Assembly (NCBI RefSeq): GCF_000425665.1
Contig: NZ_KE384431.1
Coordinates: 247,848 to 311,847 of the forward strand
Direction: 5' to 3'
Origin: Gemella cuniculi DSM 15828
GTDB lineage: Bacteria; Bacillota; Bacilli; Staphylococcales; Gemellaceae
Length of the DNA: 64,000 bases
In this document: positions 1 through 8,148 of the stretch, piece by piece
How positions within the stretch are numbered: the stretch's first letter is position 1
How the letters are laid out: every line of letters starts with the position of its first letter
Notes under the pieces: generated by a model
Databases searched by the model: none
Seen by the model: the letters and a program-made list of their open reading frames with translations, nothing else
What the model was told of the DNA's origin: nothing
Made by a program: the position numbers and the translations under genes

Positions 1-429
1 TATAACTGTAAAAAATCTCACACCTTCTCCTAAAGTTCCTGTTTCTCTACTATAATGTTCCCCAGTTGTGAATGTTTCTCCAGCATCTTTCAAATTAGAG
101 AATTTTTTTCCTATAAGATCTGTAGTTGGATGTGAATACCTAATAAAATCTTTATCCATTACTACAATAAAATCAGTTCCTGTTTCTTTCATTGCATTAT
201 TAACATAATTTTGGAATAATTCGTTATTTTCTCTTTTTTCTACAACTTTTTTTACATCACTATTATTGGCTATCAATCTGGCTGTTGATTGAATTTTTTC
301 TCTTATTATTTCATCTTCTCTCGTCTTTATGTAATATCTCATGAAGATTGTTGTTACCAACAGTGAAATTATTACTAAAGTCATCATTAGAAACATAAGT
401 TTTAATAATGTACTTTTTTTCTTTTTCAA
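1..429 (-). CDS. Sensor histidine kinase of CitA/DcuS type, N-terminal part
   Basis: The first 143 residues are in the window; the left edge cuts off the rest. The start is a TTG preceded by an AGGAG ribosome site. A lysine-rich N-terminus is followed by one membrane helix (about residues 7-29) and an extracytoplasmic segment holding the pattern TGTDFIVVMDKDFIRYSHP and a GTLGEGVRFF stretch. These are typical of the single-Cache/PAS sensor domain of kinases that detect citrate, malate or fumarate. By family it would phosphorylate a response regulator and control carboxylate uptake. The kinase domain is not visible, so the class is inferred from the sensor half only. Confidence 0.72.
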   Translation of the reverse strand, partial: MKKKKSTLLKLMFLMMTLVIISLLVTTIFMRYYIKTREDEIIREKIQSTARLIANNSDVKKVVEKRENNELFQNYVNNAMKETGTDFIVVMDKDFIRYSHPTTDLIGKKFSNLKDAGETFTTGEHYSRETGTLGEGVRFFTVI

Positions 430-597
430 AATTCTCCTCTCCTTTTCATACAAACGAAATTTTTATATTTAACATTTTTACATTATAATTTATATTAGAT
501 GTTTATTCAAGAGTTACATATTTTATTTGAAATTGATTTTCTTAATGGACAAACTACTTTTACTTATATTAATTCTAGTATATAATTATATAGTAAC

Positions 598-685
598 TAT
601 ATTTAACAATATAATAATTATTAAAAGTAAATTAAACTTTCTAGTAACGTTAAATTTTATTTTATAAATTATATTGTTAAATATA
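598..685. promoter_or_regulatory. uvrB leader with an 18-bp perfect inverted repeat
   Basis: Positions 598-615 (TATATTTAACAATATAAT) recur as the exact reverse complement at 668-685, 52 nt apart. The second arm ends about 23 nt before the uvrB start. A TATAAT-like box lies just before the first arm (about 579-584), so both arms could be in the uvrB leader RNA and form a long hairpin. No SOS (LexA) box of the Bacillus type was seen. Function is unknown. Confidence 0.5.
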
Positions 686-708
686 AATTTATAAACGGGG
701 TGAGTTAA

Positions 709-2706
709 TTGGAAATTAATAGACAACATATTGATTTTGATCTTCAAAGTAAGTATGCTCCAAAAGGTGATCAAATAAATGCTATTTGTGATCTTACTGA
801 TGGACTTAACAATAACGAAAGATACCAAACATTACTTGGTGCTACTGGTACAGGAAAAACTTTTACTATAGCTAATATTATTAAAAATGTAGGAAAACCC
901 ACTCTAGTTCTTGCACATAATAAAACACTCGCAGGTCAACTATATAATGAATTAAAAGAATTTTTTCCTAATAATCGTGTTGAATACTTCGTTTCTTACT
1001 ATGACTATTTCCAACCAGAAGCATATGTTCCATCTACAGATACTTACATTGAAAAAGATTCATCAGTTAATGATGAAATCGACAAACTTCGTCACAGTGC
1101 TACATCTTCATTATTTGAACGTGATGATGTTATTATCGTTTCTAGCGTCAGCTGCATTTATGGTCTTGGATCTCCTGAGGAATATTCTTCTTTAGTACTT
1201 TCACTTAGAGTTGGTGATGAAATTAGTCGAAACAAAATTTTAGAAAAACTTATTAGCATTCAATATATGCGCAATGATATTGAATTTACACGTGGTACTT
1301 TTAGAGTTCGTGGTGATGTTATAGAAATTTTTCCTGCATCACGAAGCGAAAACTCTATCCGTATAGAAATGTTCGGTGATGAAATAGATCGTATTCGTGA
1401 AATTAATTCTTTAACTGGTGAAGTTCTTTATGATCTTGAACATATCTCTATTTATCCAGCCAGTCATTTCGTAGCTGGTGAAGAGAAAACTAAAGAAGCT
1501 ATTAAACGAATTAGAAAAGAATTGGAAGAAAGACTGAAAGTTTTAAATATGGAAAATAAACTTTTAGAAGCACAACGCCTTGAACAAAGAACCAATTATG
1601 ATCTTGAAATGATGGAGGAAATGGGCTTTTGCTCTGGTATTGAAAACTATTCTCTTCATTTAACACTACGTGAACCAGGTTCTACACCTTATACTCTTTT
1701 AGATTATTTTCCTAAAGATTGGTTATTAGTCGTAGATGAATCACATGTTACACTACCTCAAGTTCGTGGTATGTTCAATGGAGATAGAGCACGTAAACAA
1801 GTTTTGGTAGATTATGGTTTTAGATTACCTACTGCTCTTGATAATAGACCTCTAAATTATGCTGAATTTGAGAATAAACTTAATCAAGCTATTTTTGTAT
1901 CAGCTACGCCTGGTGACTATGAATTAGAACACAGTACAAAAATTACTGAACAAATTATTCGCCCTACTGGATTGTTAGATCCTATTATTGAATTACGTCC
2001 AGTCAGTGATCAAGTATTTGACTTAACTAGAGAGGCTCAAAAAATTATTGAAAAGGGTAATAGAATTTTAGTAACTACTCTGACAAAAAAAATGGCAGAA
2101 GCTCTTACATCCTATCTGAAAGAAAACGGACTAAAGGTAGAATATTTACACTCTGATATTAAAACTTTAGAGAGAACAGAAATCATTAGAGATCTTCGTC
2201 TTGGAAAATTTGATATTTTAATTGGAATTAACTTACTTCGTGAAGGATTGGATATCCCTGAAGTTTCTCTTGTTGCTATTTTAGATGCGGACAAAGAAGG
2301 ATTTTTACGTGGTGATAAAGCTCTACTACAGACTATTGGACGTGCTGCACGTAATGCTGATGGTCGAGTTATTATGTACGCTGACAATATAACTAAAAGT
2401 ATGAAAAAAGCTATCGATGAAACTAATCGTCGTCGTGAAATTCAAATAGCATACAACGAAAAACATAATATTACTCCAAAAACCATCGTTAAAGATATTC
2501 GTGATTCCATTAGTGCTAAGAAAGAAATCGTTTCTGAAGAGATTCTTAATTTTGAAAAAATTGATCAAATTATAGATGATAATATTGAGGAACACTTAGC
2601 TAAACTTGAACAAGAAATGTTTACTGCTGCTGAAAAATTTGATTTTGAAAAAGCTGCAAAACTACGTGATACTATTTTTGAACTAAAAGAAAAATACAAA
2701 ATATAG
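709..2706 (+). CDS. uvrB: Excinuclease ABC subunit B
   Basis: UvrB is the damage-verifying helicase-like subunit of nucleotide excision repair. It receives DNA from UvrA and recruits UvrC. The 665-residue length is normal. Visible are the Walker A motif GATGTGKT (about 45-52), the beta-hairpin region with [11 protein letters not shown], the Walker B-like VVDESH, helicase motif [11 protein letters not shown], and a C-terminal UVR domain ([13 protein letters not shown]) that contacts UvrC. The start is a TTG with a GGGGTGAG ribosome site. The gene stands alone; uvrA is not in the window. A terminator follows. Confidence 0.97.
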   Translation: MEINRQHIDFDLQSKYAPKGDQINAICDLTDGLNNNERYQTLLGATGTGKTFTIANIIKNVGKPTLVLAHNKTLAGQLYNELKEFFPNNRVEYFVSYYDYFQPEAYVPSTDTYIEKDSSVNDEIDKLRHSATSSLFERDDVIIVSSVSCIYGLGSPEEYSSLVLSLRVGDEISRNKILEKLISIQYMRNDIEFTRGTFRVRGDVIEIFPASRSENSIRIEMFGDEIDRIREINSLTGEVLYDLEHISIYPASHFVAGEEKTKEAIKRIRKELEERLKVLNMENKLLEAQRLEQRTNYDLEMMEEMGFCSGIENYSLHLTLREPGSTPYTLLDYFPKDWLLVVDESHVTLPQVRGMFNGDRARKQVLVDYGFRLPTALDNRPLNYAEFENKLNQAIFVSATPGDYELEHSTKITEQIIRPTGLLDPIIELRPVSDQVFDLTREAQKIIEKGNRILVTTLTKKMAEALTSYLKENGLKVEYLHSDIKTLERTEIIRDLRLGKFDILIGINLLREGLDIPEVSLVAILDADKEGFLRGDKALLQTIGRAARNADGRVIMYADNITKSMKKAIDETNRRREIQIAYNEKHNITPKTIVKDIRDSISAKKEIVSEEILNFEKIDQIIDDNIEEHLAKLEQEMFTAAEKFDFEKAAKLRDTIFELKEKYKI

Positions 2707-2754
2707 TTTATTATCAACATTTAAATTGTTAAACTACTATACTTTTAAAATTTA

Positions 2755-2763
2755 TGGTATAAT
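2755..2763 (+). promoter_or_regulatory. Extended -10 promoter for ddl-murF
   Basis: The sequence TGGTATAAT is a TGn-extended -10 box; no good -35 is seen at the right distance. Initiation would fall near 2770, inside the uvrB terminator hairpin, about 40 nt before the ddl start. Confidence 0.6.
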
Positions 2764-2764
2764 T

Positions 2765-2795
2765 ATGAGGACGTTAAAACGTCCTCATTTTTTAT
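2765..2795 (+). terminator. Terminator after uvrB
   Basis: The stem ATGAGGACG / CGTCCTCAT closes on a short A/T loop and is followed by a T-run. It sits 59 nt after the uvrB stop. It overlaps the start point expected from the ddl promoter, so only transcripts arriving from uvrB contain the whole hairpin. Confidence 0.85.
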
Positions 2796-2811
2796 TTTAG
2801 GAGATTTTAAA

Positions 2812-3879
2812 ATGGTAAAAGAAAATATTGGAATCATTTATGGTGGTAAAAGTGCTGAGCATTCAGTATCACTTCTTACTGCTAAATCAATTATTAATGC
2901 AATAGATAAGGAAAAGTATAACGTATTCCCAATTTTTATTTCTTTAAATGGAGCTTGGGCAAAAGGAGAAAAAATAACTAGCGAAGTTAAGGATCAAAAG
3001 GAATTAGTATTCTCTAACTTCGATAATGATATTAGTGGATTACTATTTGAGGAAGGGAAAAAATTTGATATTGTTTTCCCTGTTCTTCATGGTCCTAATG
3101 GTGAAGATGGAACAATTCAAGGTTTGTTGGAAATTATGGATATTGCTTATGTTGGTAATAATGTTCTATCAAGTGCAACTGGAATGGATAAAGTCGTAAT
3201 GAAGCAACTCTTTGCTGCTTACGATCTTCCACAATTACCATACTCACATTTTATTGAGTATTCATGGAAAAATAATAAGGAAAAAATTATAAAAAATATT
3301 AATTCTACCCTTGAATACCCAGTTTTCGTTAAACCAGCAAACTTAGGTTCATCTGTAGGGATTAGCCGTTGTAACAATGAAGCAGAGCTTATTAATGGAA
3401 TAGAAGAAGCGTTAAAATTCGATAAAAAAATCGTTGTAGAACAAGGAGCAATTAATGCTAAAGAAATCGAAGTTGCAGTTTTGGGATATAATGAAATTAA
3501 AACAACTAATCCTGGAGAAATAGTCAATATTTCAACTACAGAATTTTATGACTATGAGACTAAATATACAGATGGACAATCAAGGATGGATATTCCTGCT
3601 CCAATAGATACTACTCTTTACCCTATATTTAGAGAGATGGCTGCTCGCGCATTTCGTGCAATTAGTGGTTCTGGGTTAGTGCGTGCTGATTTCTTTTACA
3701 CTAAAAAAGGAGAAATCTTTATTAACGAAGTTAACACAATGCCAGGATTTACACCATTTTCTATGTTCCCATCATTATGGGCAAATATGAATGTAAGTTA
3801 CCCTGAGATAATTGAAGAACTATTTAACCTTGCTAAAGAAAGATACGAAGATCGAAAAAATTTACTAACAGAAGAATAG
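2812..3879 (+). CDS. ddl: D-alanine--D-alanine ligase
   Basis: Ddl joins two D-alanines using ATP in the cytoplasm, giving the dipeptide that MurF adds to the peptidoglycan precursor. The 355-residue ATP-grasp protein has the N-terminal GGKSAEHSVSL motif, the ATP-binding KPANLGSSVGISR (about 175-187), the omega-loop EFYDYETKY and the metal-binding FINEVNTMPGFT near the C-terminus. The tyrosine-lysine pair of the omega loop is that of D-Ala-D-Ala rather than D-Ala-D-Lac enzymes. The ATG follows a clear TTAGGAG site. murF starts 8 nt downstream, so the two form an operon. Confidence 0.96.
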   Translation: MVKENIGIIYGGKSAEHSVSLLTAKSIINAIDKEKYNVFPIFISLNGAWAKGEKITSEVKDQKELVFSNFDNDISGLLFEEGKKFDIVFPVLHGPNGEDGTIQGLLEIMDIAYVGNNVLSSATGMDKVVMKQLFAAYDLPQLPYSHFIEYSWKNNKEKIIKNINSTLEYPVFVKPANLGSSVGISRCNNEAELINGIEEALKFDKKIVVEQGAINAKEIEVAVLGYNEIKTTNPGEIVNISTTEFYDYETKYTDGQSRMDIPAPIDTTLYPIFREMAARAFRAISGSGLVRADFFYTKKGEIFINEVNTMPGFTPFSMFPSLWANMNVSYPEIIEELFNLAKERYEDRKNLLTEE

Positions 3880-3887
3880 GTAAAAAT

Positions 3888-5249
3888 ATGAAATATTTAG
3901 TACAAAACTTAAAAAAAATATTAAATGCAAAAAAAATCAATATTACCCAAAATAAAATCATTACCGGTGTTGCTATTGACAGTAGAAAAGTTCAGGATGG
4001 TGATTTGTTTATTCCATTTCTTGGAGAAAATGTTGATGGGCATGACTATATTCAAAGTGCCTTTGACAAGGGAGCTGCTGCTGCACTTTGTCTAAAAGAA
4101 GACTTCGTTCTTGATAATAACATAATTTACGTAGAAGACAGTTACCAAGCTATTCAAACACTAGCAAAAGATTACCTTAACTCTTTGAATGCTAAGATAA
4201 TCGCTATTACTGGTAGTAATGGTAAAACTACGACTAAAGACATAATAAGTGATATTCTAGAAACTAAATATAAAGTTCATAAAACACAAGGAAATTTTAA
4301 TAATGAATTAGGTGTCCCACTGACTATTCTAACTGCTCCTAAAGATAGTGAAATACTAGTCCTTGAGATGGGCGCGGATGGTTTTGGCCAATTAGATTAC
4401 CTTTCTAAATTAGTAGAACCTGATTTTACAGTCGTTACAAATATTGGAGAAAGTCACATAGAATTCTTTAAATCTCGTGAAGGTATTGCAAAGGCTAAAT
4501 TTGAGATTACAAATGGTATGAAAAAAGATGGTTTCTTTGTTTTCAATGGTGATGAAATTTTATTAAAAAATTTAGTAACCAACTGTAATATTAATACGAT
4601 TTCATGTGGAGAACAAAATCATAATGATATCATTTTAGAAAACTATCATATTACTAGAAATCACATTGATTTTAAATTAAATATTAGCAAACATCCTTTC
4701 CAAACAGTTTTAAAAGGCAAACATAATTTATTTAATATTATGTTTGCAGTTGCTATTGCAAAAAAAATAGGATTTAATGATGAAAAAATCCTAGAATCAA
4801 TTAAAAATATTTCTAAAATTACTAATATGCGATTAGAAAGTATTCCCTACAAGGAAAACTCACTAATAATTAACGATGCTTACAACGCAAGCCCAACATC
4901 AATGAAAGCAAGTATTGATGTAATAAGCGATCTTAATGACTTTGAATATAAAACTGTAGTTTTAGGTGATATGTTTGAACTTGGAAAAAACGAAGTCGAA
5001 TATCATAGCGAAATTGGAAAGTATATTTCCGAAAACTCAAAAAATATTAATCTTATTATTAGTGTTGGAAATCTAGCAAAAAATATTACAAATAATGTTT
5101 CTAATAAAAACATTAAAACTATACACTTTTCTTCTACTAATGAAGTCAGCCAGTATTTAATAAATAATACTCACATAAACGAAGTAATTTTATTCAAAGC
5201 AAGTCGTTCAATGAAATTAGAAAATATTATAAAAAAGATAACAGAATAA
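3888..5249 (+). CDS. murF: UDP-MurNAc-tripeptide--D-Ala-D-Ala ligase
   Basis: MurF adds the D-Ala-D-Ala made by Ddl to UDP-MurNAc-tripeptide, the last cytoplasmic step of precursor synthesis. The protein has 453 residues. The N-terminal domain (GVAIDSRKVQDGDLFIPF) is followed by the central Mur-ligase P-loop ITGSNGKTTTKD (about 107-118), then the NNELGVPLT and EMGADGFGQ motifs, and a C-terminal domain with NDAYNASPTSMKAS. The ribosome site is poor and overlaps the end of ddl, which suggests translational coupling. Confidence 0.95.
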   Translation: MKYLVQNLKKILNAKKINITQNKIITGVAIDSRKVQDGDLFIPFLGENVDGHDYIQSAFDKGAAAALCLKEDFVLDNNIIYVEDSYQAIQTLAKDYLNSLNAKIIAITGSNGKTTTKDIISDILETKYKVHKTQGNFNNELGVPLTILTAPKDSEILVLEMGADGFGQLDYLSKLVEPDFTVVTNIGESHIEFFKSREGIAKAKFEITNGMKKDGFFVFNGDEILLKNLVTNCNINTISCGEQNHNDIILENYHITRNHIDFKLNISKHPFQTVLKGKHNLFNIMFAVAIAKKIGFNDEKILESIKNISKITNMRLESIPYKENSLIINDAYNASPTSMKASIDVISDLNDFEYKTVVLGDMFELGKNEVEYHSEIGKYISENSKNINLIISVGNLAKNITNNVSNKNIKTIHFSSTNEVSQYLINNTHINEVILFKASRSMKLENIIKKITE

Positions 5250-5251
5250 GG

Positions 5252-5345
5252 GGCTATTCCAAAAGTGTACTTACCCTAAAAATATTAAGCAAAAAATTTA
5301 TAAAAAGGATTTAGACTTATAATCAACAAGCCTGAGTCCTTTAAA
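5252..5345. other. Possible remnant end of an insertion sequence
   Basis: Directly after murF lies GGGGCTATTCCAAAAGTG, which resembles the terminal repeats of IS1182-type elements from memory. About 45 nt later comes an imperfect hairpin (AAAGGATTTAGACTT against AAGCCTGAGTCCTTT). No transposase reading frame is present. It may equally be the murF terminator region; weakly supported. Confidence 0.3.
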
Positions 5346-5394
5346 TTTTGTTTTAATTCTTTTAATATTGCAGTAATAAATATGTTTTTCAATA

Positions 5395-5424
5395 TTGATT
5401 TATATTTGATAGATATGATACAAT
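5395..5424 (+). promoter_or_regulatory. Promoter of the small secreted protein gene
   Basis: TTGATT and TACAAT are separated by 18 nt. An AAAGGA ribosome site and the ATG at 5443 follow. Confidence 0.55.
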
Positions 5425-5442
5425 ACAAAGGAAAATAATCTT

Positions 5443-5748
5443 ATGAATAAAAAAATTATTGGTACTATTCTTTCTGCTAGCTTATTAATGATTCCTTTAA
5501 CTACTAATAATACTCTTGCTAAAGATAATATTATAAAAACTATTACAAATAGTGATGTGATTGCAGAATATGCTATACATGGACCATCTATTCCAGATGG
5601 TGGGGGCGGTAGTTACGGAATCTATAAAGATGTAACAAGAATCGGTGCACCATGGACTATACTACCAAAATCATTATATATACAAGAATGGCACAATGGA
5701 AAAACTATACAAAGGAACTTTGTATCCTACGTCTACTACTCCATATGA
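5443..5748 (+). CDS. Small secreted protein, unknown function
   Basis: The product has 101 residues and I do not recognise it. The N-terminus is a standard signal peptide with likely cleavage after TLA (about residue 26). The mature part of about 75 residues has a glycine run (PDGGGGSYG) and is rich in aromatic residues (APWTILP, YIQEWHNGK, VSYVYYSI). It has its own promoter and ribosome site. Secretion signal, small size and a one-helix peptide gene just behind it would suit a bacteriocin with immunity peptide, but no known class matches. It ends abruptly at a TGA and could be a truncated form of a longer protein. Confidence 0.6.
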   Translation: MNKKIIGTILSASLLMIPLTTNNTLAKDNIIKTITNSDVIAEYAIHGPSIPDGGGGSYGIYKDVTRIGAPWTILPKSLYIQEWHNGKTIQRNFVSYVYYSI

Positions 5749-5839
5749 TCCTACACTAGTTTTTTTACACTTCGCACGTTGTTCTTGTGCACTTCACGGG
5801 ATATATATATTATAATCAAGGTTTCTAGGTTTAAAAGCT

Positions 5840-5953
5840 ATGGATGAAAAATTTAAATATTTTTTTGATATAATTGTTTATATACTCACTGTACCATTTA
5901 TAATTTTAATTATTTGTTTTATCAAAAAAGGTTTAGAAAAAGACGATAATTAA
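5840..5953 (+). CDS. Short one-helix membrane peptide
   Basis: This 37-residue frame starts with MDEKFKYFF and contains one hydrophobic helix (about 10-30) ending in a charged tail KKGLEKDDN. A weak AAGG lies upstream. Its position 91 nt behind the secreted-protein gene on the same strand suggests a paired role such as immunity; this is inference from layout. It could also be a chance frame. Confidence 0.35.
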   Translation: MDEKFKYFFDIIVYILTVPFIILIICFIKKGLEKDDN

Positions 5954-6151
5954 TAAGCTCACTGTCAAATACGAACAAAAATTTTCAAAAAAGTGTTAGA
6001 TGACTGTAAGTCTCTTGGTACTTTTCTTAATTTGAAGAGGAGGAGAAGATTCCGAAACAAAAAATTGCCATCATCTTAAATTTATCAAATTTTTTAGAAG
6101 GTATTAAAAGGTTCATTAAAAAACAAACACTCTGGTATTTTAAATTCCATA

Positions 6152-6244
6152 TCAGCAGCCCACATAGCCAATACATTCTTTCAATTCATCACACTTTATA
6201 CAATTTGTATTTTTTCTCTCAACACTGTATTCTTCTGTATTCAT
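6152..6244 (-). CDS. Four-cysteine 30-residue peptide
   Basis: The ATG is preceded by AGGAG at a good distance, and an in-frame TAA lies further upstream, so this is a complete small frame. The peptide ends CIKCDELKECIGYVGC, a C-x2-C-x5-C-x5-C pattern that resembles the last cysteine group of SPASM domains or a small metal knuckle. It stops at TGA right after the last cysteine. No modifying enzyme is nearby. It could be a genuine peptide or a fragment. Confidence 0.35.
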   Translation of the reverse strand: MNTEEYSVERKNTNCIKCDELKECIGYVGC

Positions 6245-6342
6245 AATTTTTCTCCTAATTTTTATTTATAACAAAATAAAATAACTAAGATTACTATATC
6301 ATCTTCTTCAAATACTATAAATAAATCAATGTTAAAATAATA

Positions 6343-6377
6343 AAGAGTAAAATAGTCTACAAAAGCTACTTTACTCT
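6343..6377 (-). terminator. Terminator after the DUF998 gene
   Basis: AAGAGTAAAATAG pairs with CTACTTTACTCTT around a 9-nt loop, about 115 nt downstream of the DUF998 stop on the minus strand. Confidence 0.6.
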
Positions 6378-6492
6378 TCATTTCTTGATTTTATCTACCT
6401 AAATTCTAACACTAACATTTAATTATCTCAAATAATCTGCTTATACAATTCTTTAATTTTCATTTTTAGTGTTTAAAGTAATTTATTACTTT

Positions 6493-7140
6493 TCAATTCT
6501 TGATCTTTAAAAATATTGCTCCTGTTACTAATTGCCATATAGTTATAGGATAAACCGTAAATCTTTCATATATGGCTACAACATTTACTATGTTATTTGA
6601 CAGTGCATTATTCATCAATCCTGCACTTACTAACCCTACTATTCCTAGGACTATTGACACTATAGCATATCTCTTATTATTTTTTATTAATTTTATTCCT
6701 GTAATTAAAAGCGTAAAATTCCCACCCAAAAATGAAAATCTTGCTCCAAGTCCATGTAATCCATCTTCACTTGGTACCCCTCCTTGATAAATTCCAACTA
6801 AAACACTACCTATCGCAAATAAAATCGGAGTTATTAGAAATAATTTTCTTTCTTCAAACTTTTTAAAAAATAAAAGATAATATGCAATAAAAAACACAAC
6901 ACCTGTTACTATAAAATCTATATTCATAACAATGGCTAACTTAGAAAATCCATCAGGTACACTATCCACTTTCAAATGTGGATATACTCCTAACGAACTA
7001 ATAAAATGTTTTAAATAAACTTCTTTTAATGAATAACCTGTTCCTATTGCAGCAATAAATTCTCCTGTCAAATATAAAATACCATTTAACAAAAATAATA
7101 ATGCTCCTATATTTATCAAAGATTTCCTTTTCTCTTCCAT
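6493..7140 (-). CDS. DUF998-type integral membrane protein
   Basis: The 215-residue protein has about six hydrophobic helices and conserved-looking loops HGLGARFSFLGGN and AIYERFTVYP, which fit the DUF998 family of membrane proteins. The family has no established function. The ATG has a strong GGAGG site. It lies 27 nt behind holA on the same strand and may be the last gene of the comE-holA transcript, although no functional link is apparent. Confidence 0.6.
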   Translation of the reverse strand: MEEKRKSLINIGALLFLLNGILYLTGEFIAAIGTGYSLKEVYLKHFISSLGVYPHLKVDSVPDGFSKLAIVMNIDFIVTGVVFFIAYYLLFFKKFEERKLFLITPILFAIGSVLVGIYQGGVPSEDGLHGLGARFSFLGGNFTLLITGIKLIKNNKRYAIVSIVLGIVGLVSAGLMNNALSNNIVNVVAIYERFTVYPITIWQLVTGAIFLKIKN

Positions 7141-7167
7141 AAAGCCTCCTTATCTTTTATATTAATA

Positions 7168-8148
7168 TCATCTAAGTTCATCAATTAGTTTATTTATAAA
7201 TAAATCTAAAATCAAATATTTATCCATATATGATGATTTTAGCAATTTATCATAATCAGCAGCAAGAATTAAAGTTTTCATAATTTTTTCTATACTATAA
7301 TTATACACACCTTGTGTAGCTAACTGAACTCTATATGGATGAATACTCAATGCTTTTGCTATTTCTTTTTGAGAATAATGTTCACTAAGAAGTACCTTTA
7401 CCTTATAATAAATCCTAAGCTGTCCACTTATTAATGATAACAAAAAAATTGGCTCTTCTTTTTTTAAAACTAAAGAATTATAAACCTCTCTAAGTTTTGA
7501 ATAATTTTTCCCAAAAAGTTCATTGGTCAAACTAAAAACATCATATTCTAAACTTCTAGTTGTTAGTAGCTCTATATCCCCTTTTGTTATTACTTTTTTA
7601 TTTCCACAGTAAAGTACCAATTTTTCTAATTCTCGTTTTATGTTTGCAAAATCTAATCTTGTATAATTGACTAAAAACTGTGCATCAGATTTAGCAATTT
7701 TTAAACCTTGTCCAGATATAAAATTAACAATATATTCAGAAATTTCTTTATCATTAAAATTAGAAAACTCCTTAACTTCTCCAAGTTCTTTCAATTTCTT
7801 TACTATTCTTTTTCTACTATCAACTTTTTCTACTAATTTTAATATAAGAACAACTTCTTCATTCAAATGTTCTAAGTATGAATTTAATACATCTATATTA
7901 TGTTCAACTTTTATTTTTTTAGGTTTTGCCAAAAGAAAATTACAATTTTCCGCAACAATTACTTTGTTATTGCTAAAAAGTCCACTACTTCTACATTCAT
8001 ATACAAGCGTTTCTATTGTATTTTCATTCATATTTATTTTTACATAATTGAACTCATCAATTTCTTTTAGATATTCTTTTGCTATTTTTTTTTCGTAATC
8101 ATTTATTCCTTCTAAATTTTCTCCATAGATTACATAGATATTTTTCAT
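7168..8148 (-). CDS. holA: DNA polymerase III subunit delta
   Basis: The delta subunit opens the beta clamp within the clamp-loader complex. The 326-residue length is normal. The N-terminal YVIYGENLEG is the degenerate P-loop region of the family, followed by the typical DNA_pol3_delta body and a C-terminal helical domain (ISGQLRIYYKVKVL, HPYRVQLA). Its ATG overlaps the comEC stop by one base (TAATG), the same coupling used upstream in this operon. It ends with TGA, showing that TGA is read as stop in this organism. Confidence 0.92.
   Translation of the reverse strand: MKNIYVIYGENLEGINDYEKKIAKEYLKEIDEFNYVKINMNENTIETLVYECRSSGLFSNNKVIVAENCNFLLAKPKKIKVEHNIDVLNSYLEHLNEEVVLILKLVEKVDSRKRIVKKLKELGEVKEFSNFNDKEISEYIVNFISGQGLKIAKSDAQFLVNYTRLDFANIKRELEKLVLYCGNKKVITKGDIELLTTRSLEYDVFSLTNELFGKNYSKLREVYNSLVLKKEEPIFLLSLISGQLRIYYKVKVLLSEHYSQKEIAKALSIHPYRVQLATQGVYNYSIEKIMKTLILAADYDKLLKSSYMDKYLILDLFINKLIDELR

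Noticed and set aside
6137..6154. Second selenocysteine codon: TGA after the last Cys of the four-cysteine peptide
   Set aside because: Only three sense codons follow before TAA and no hairpin lies at a suitable distance.
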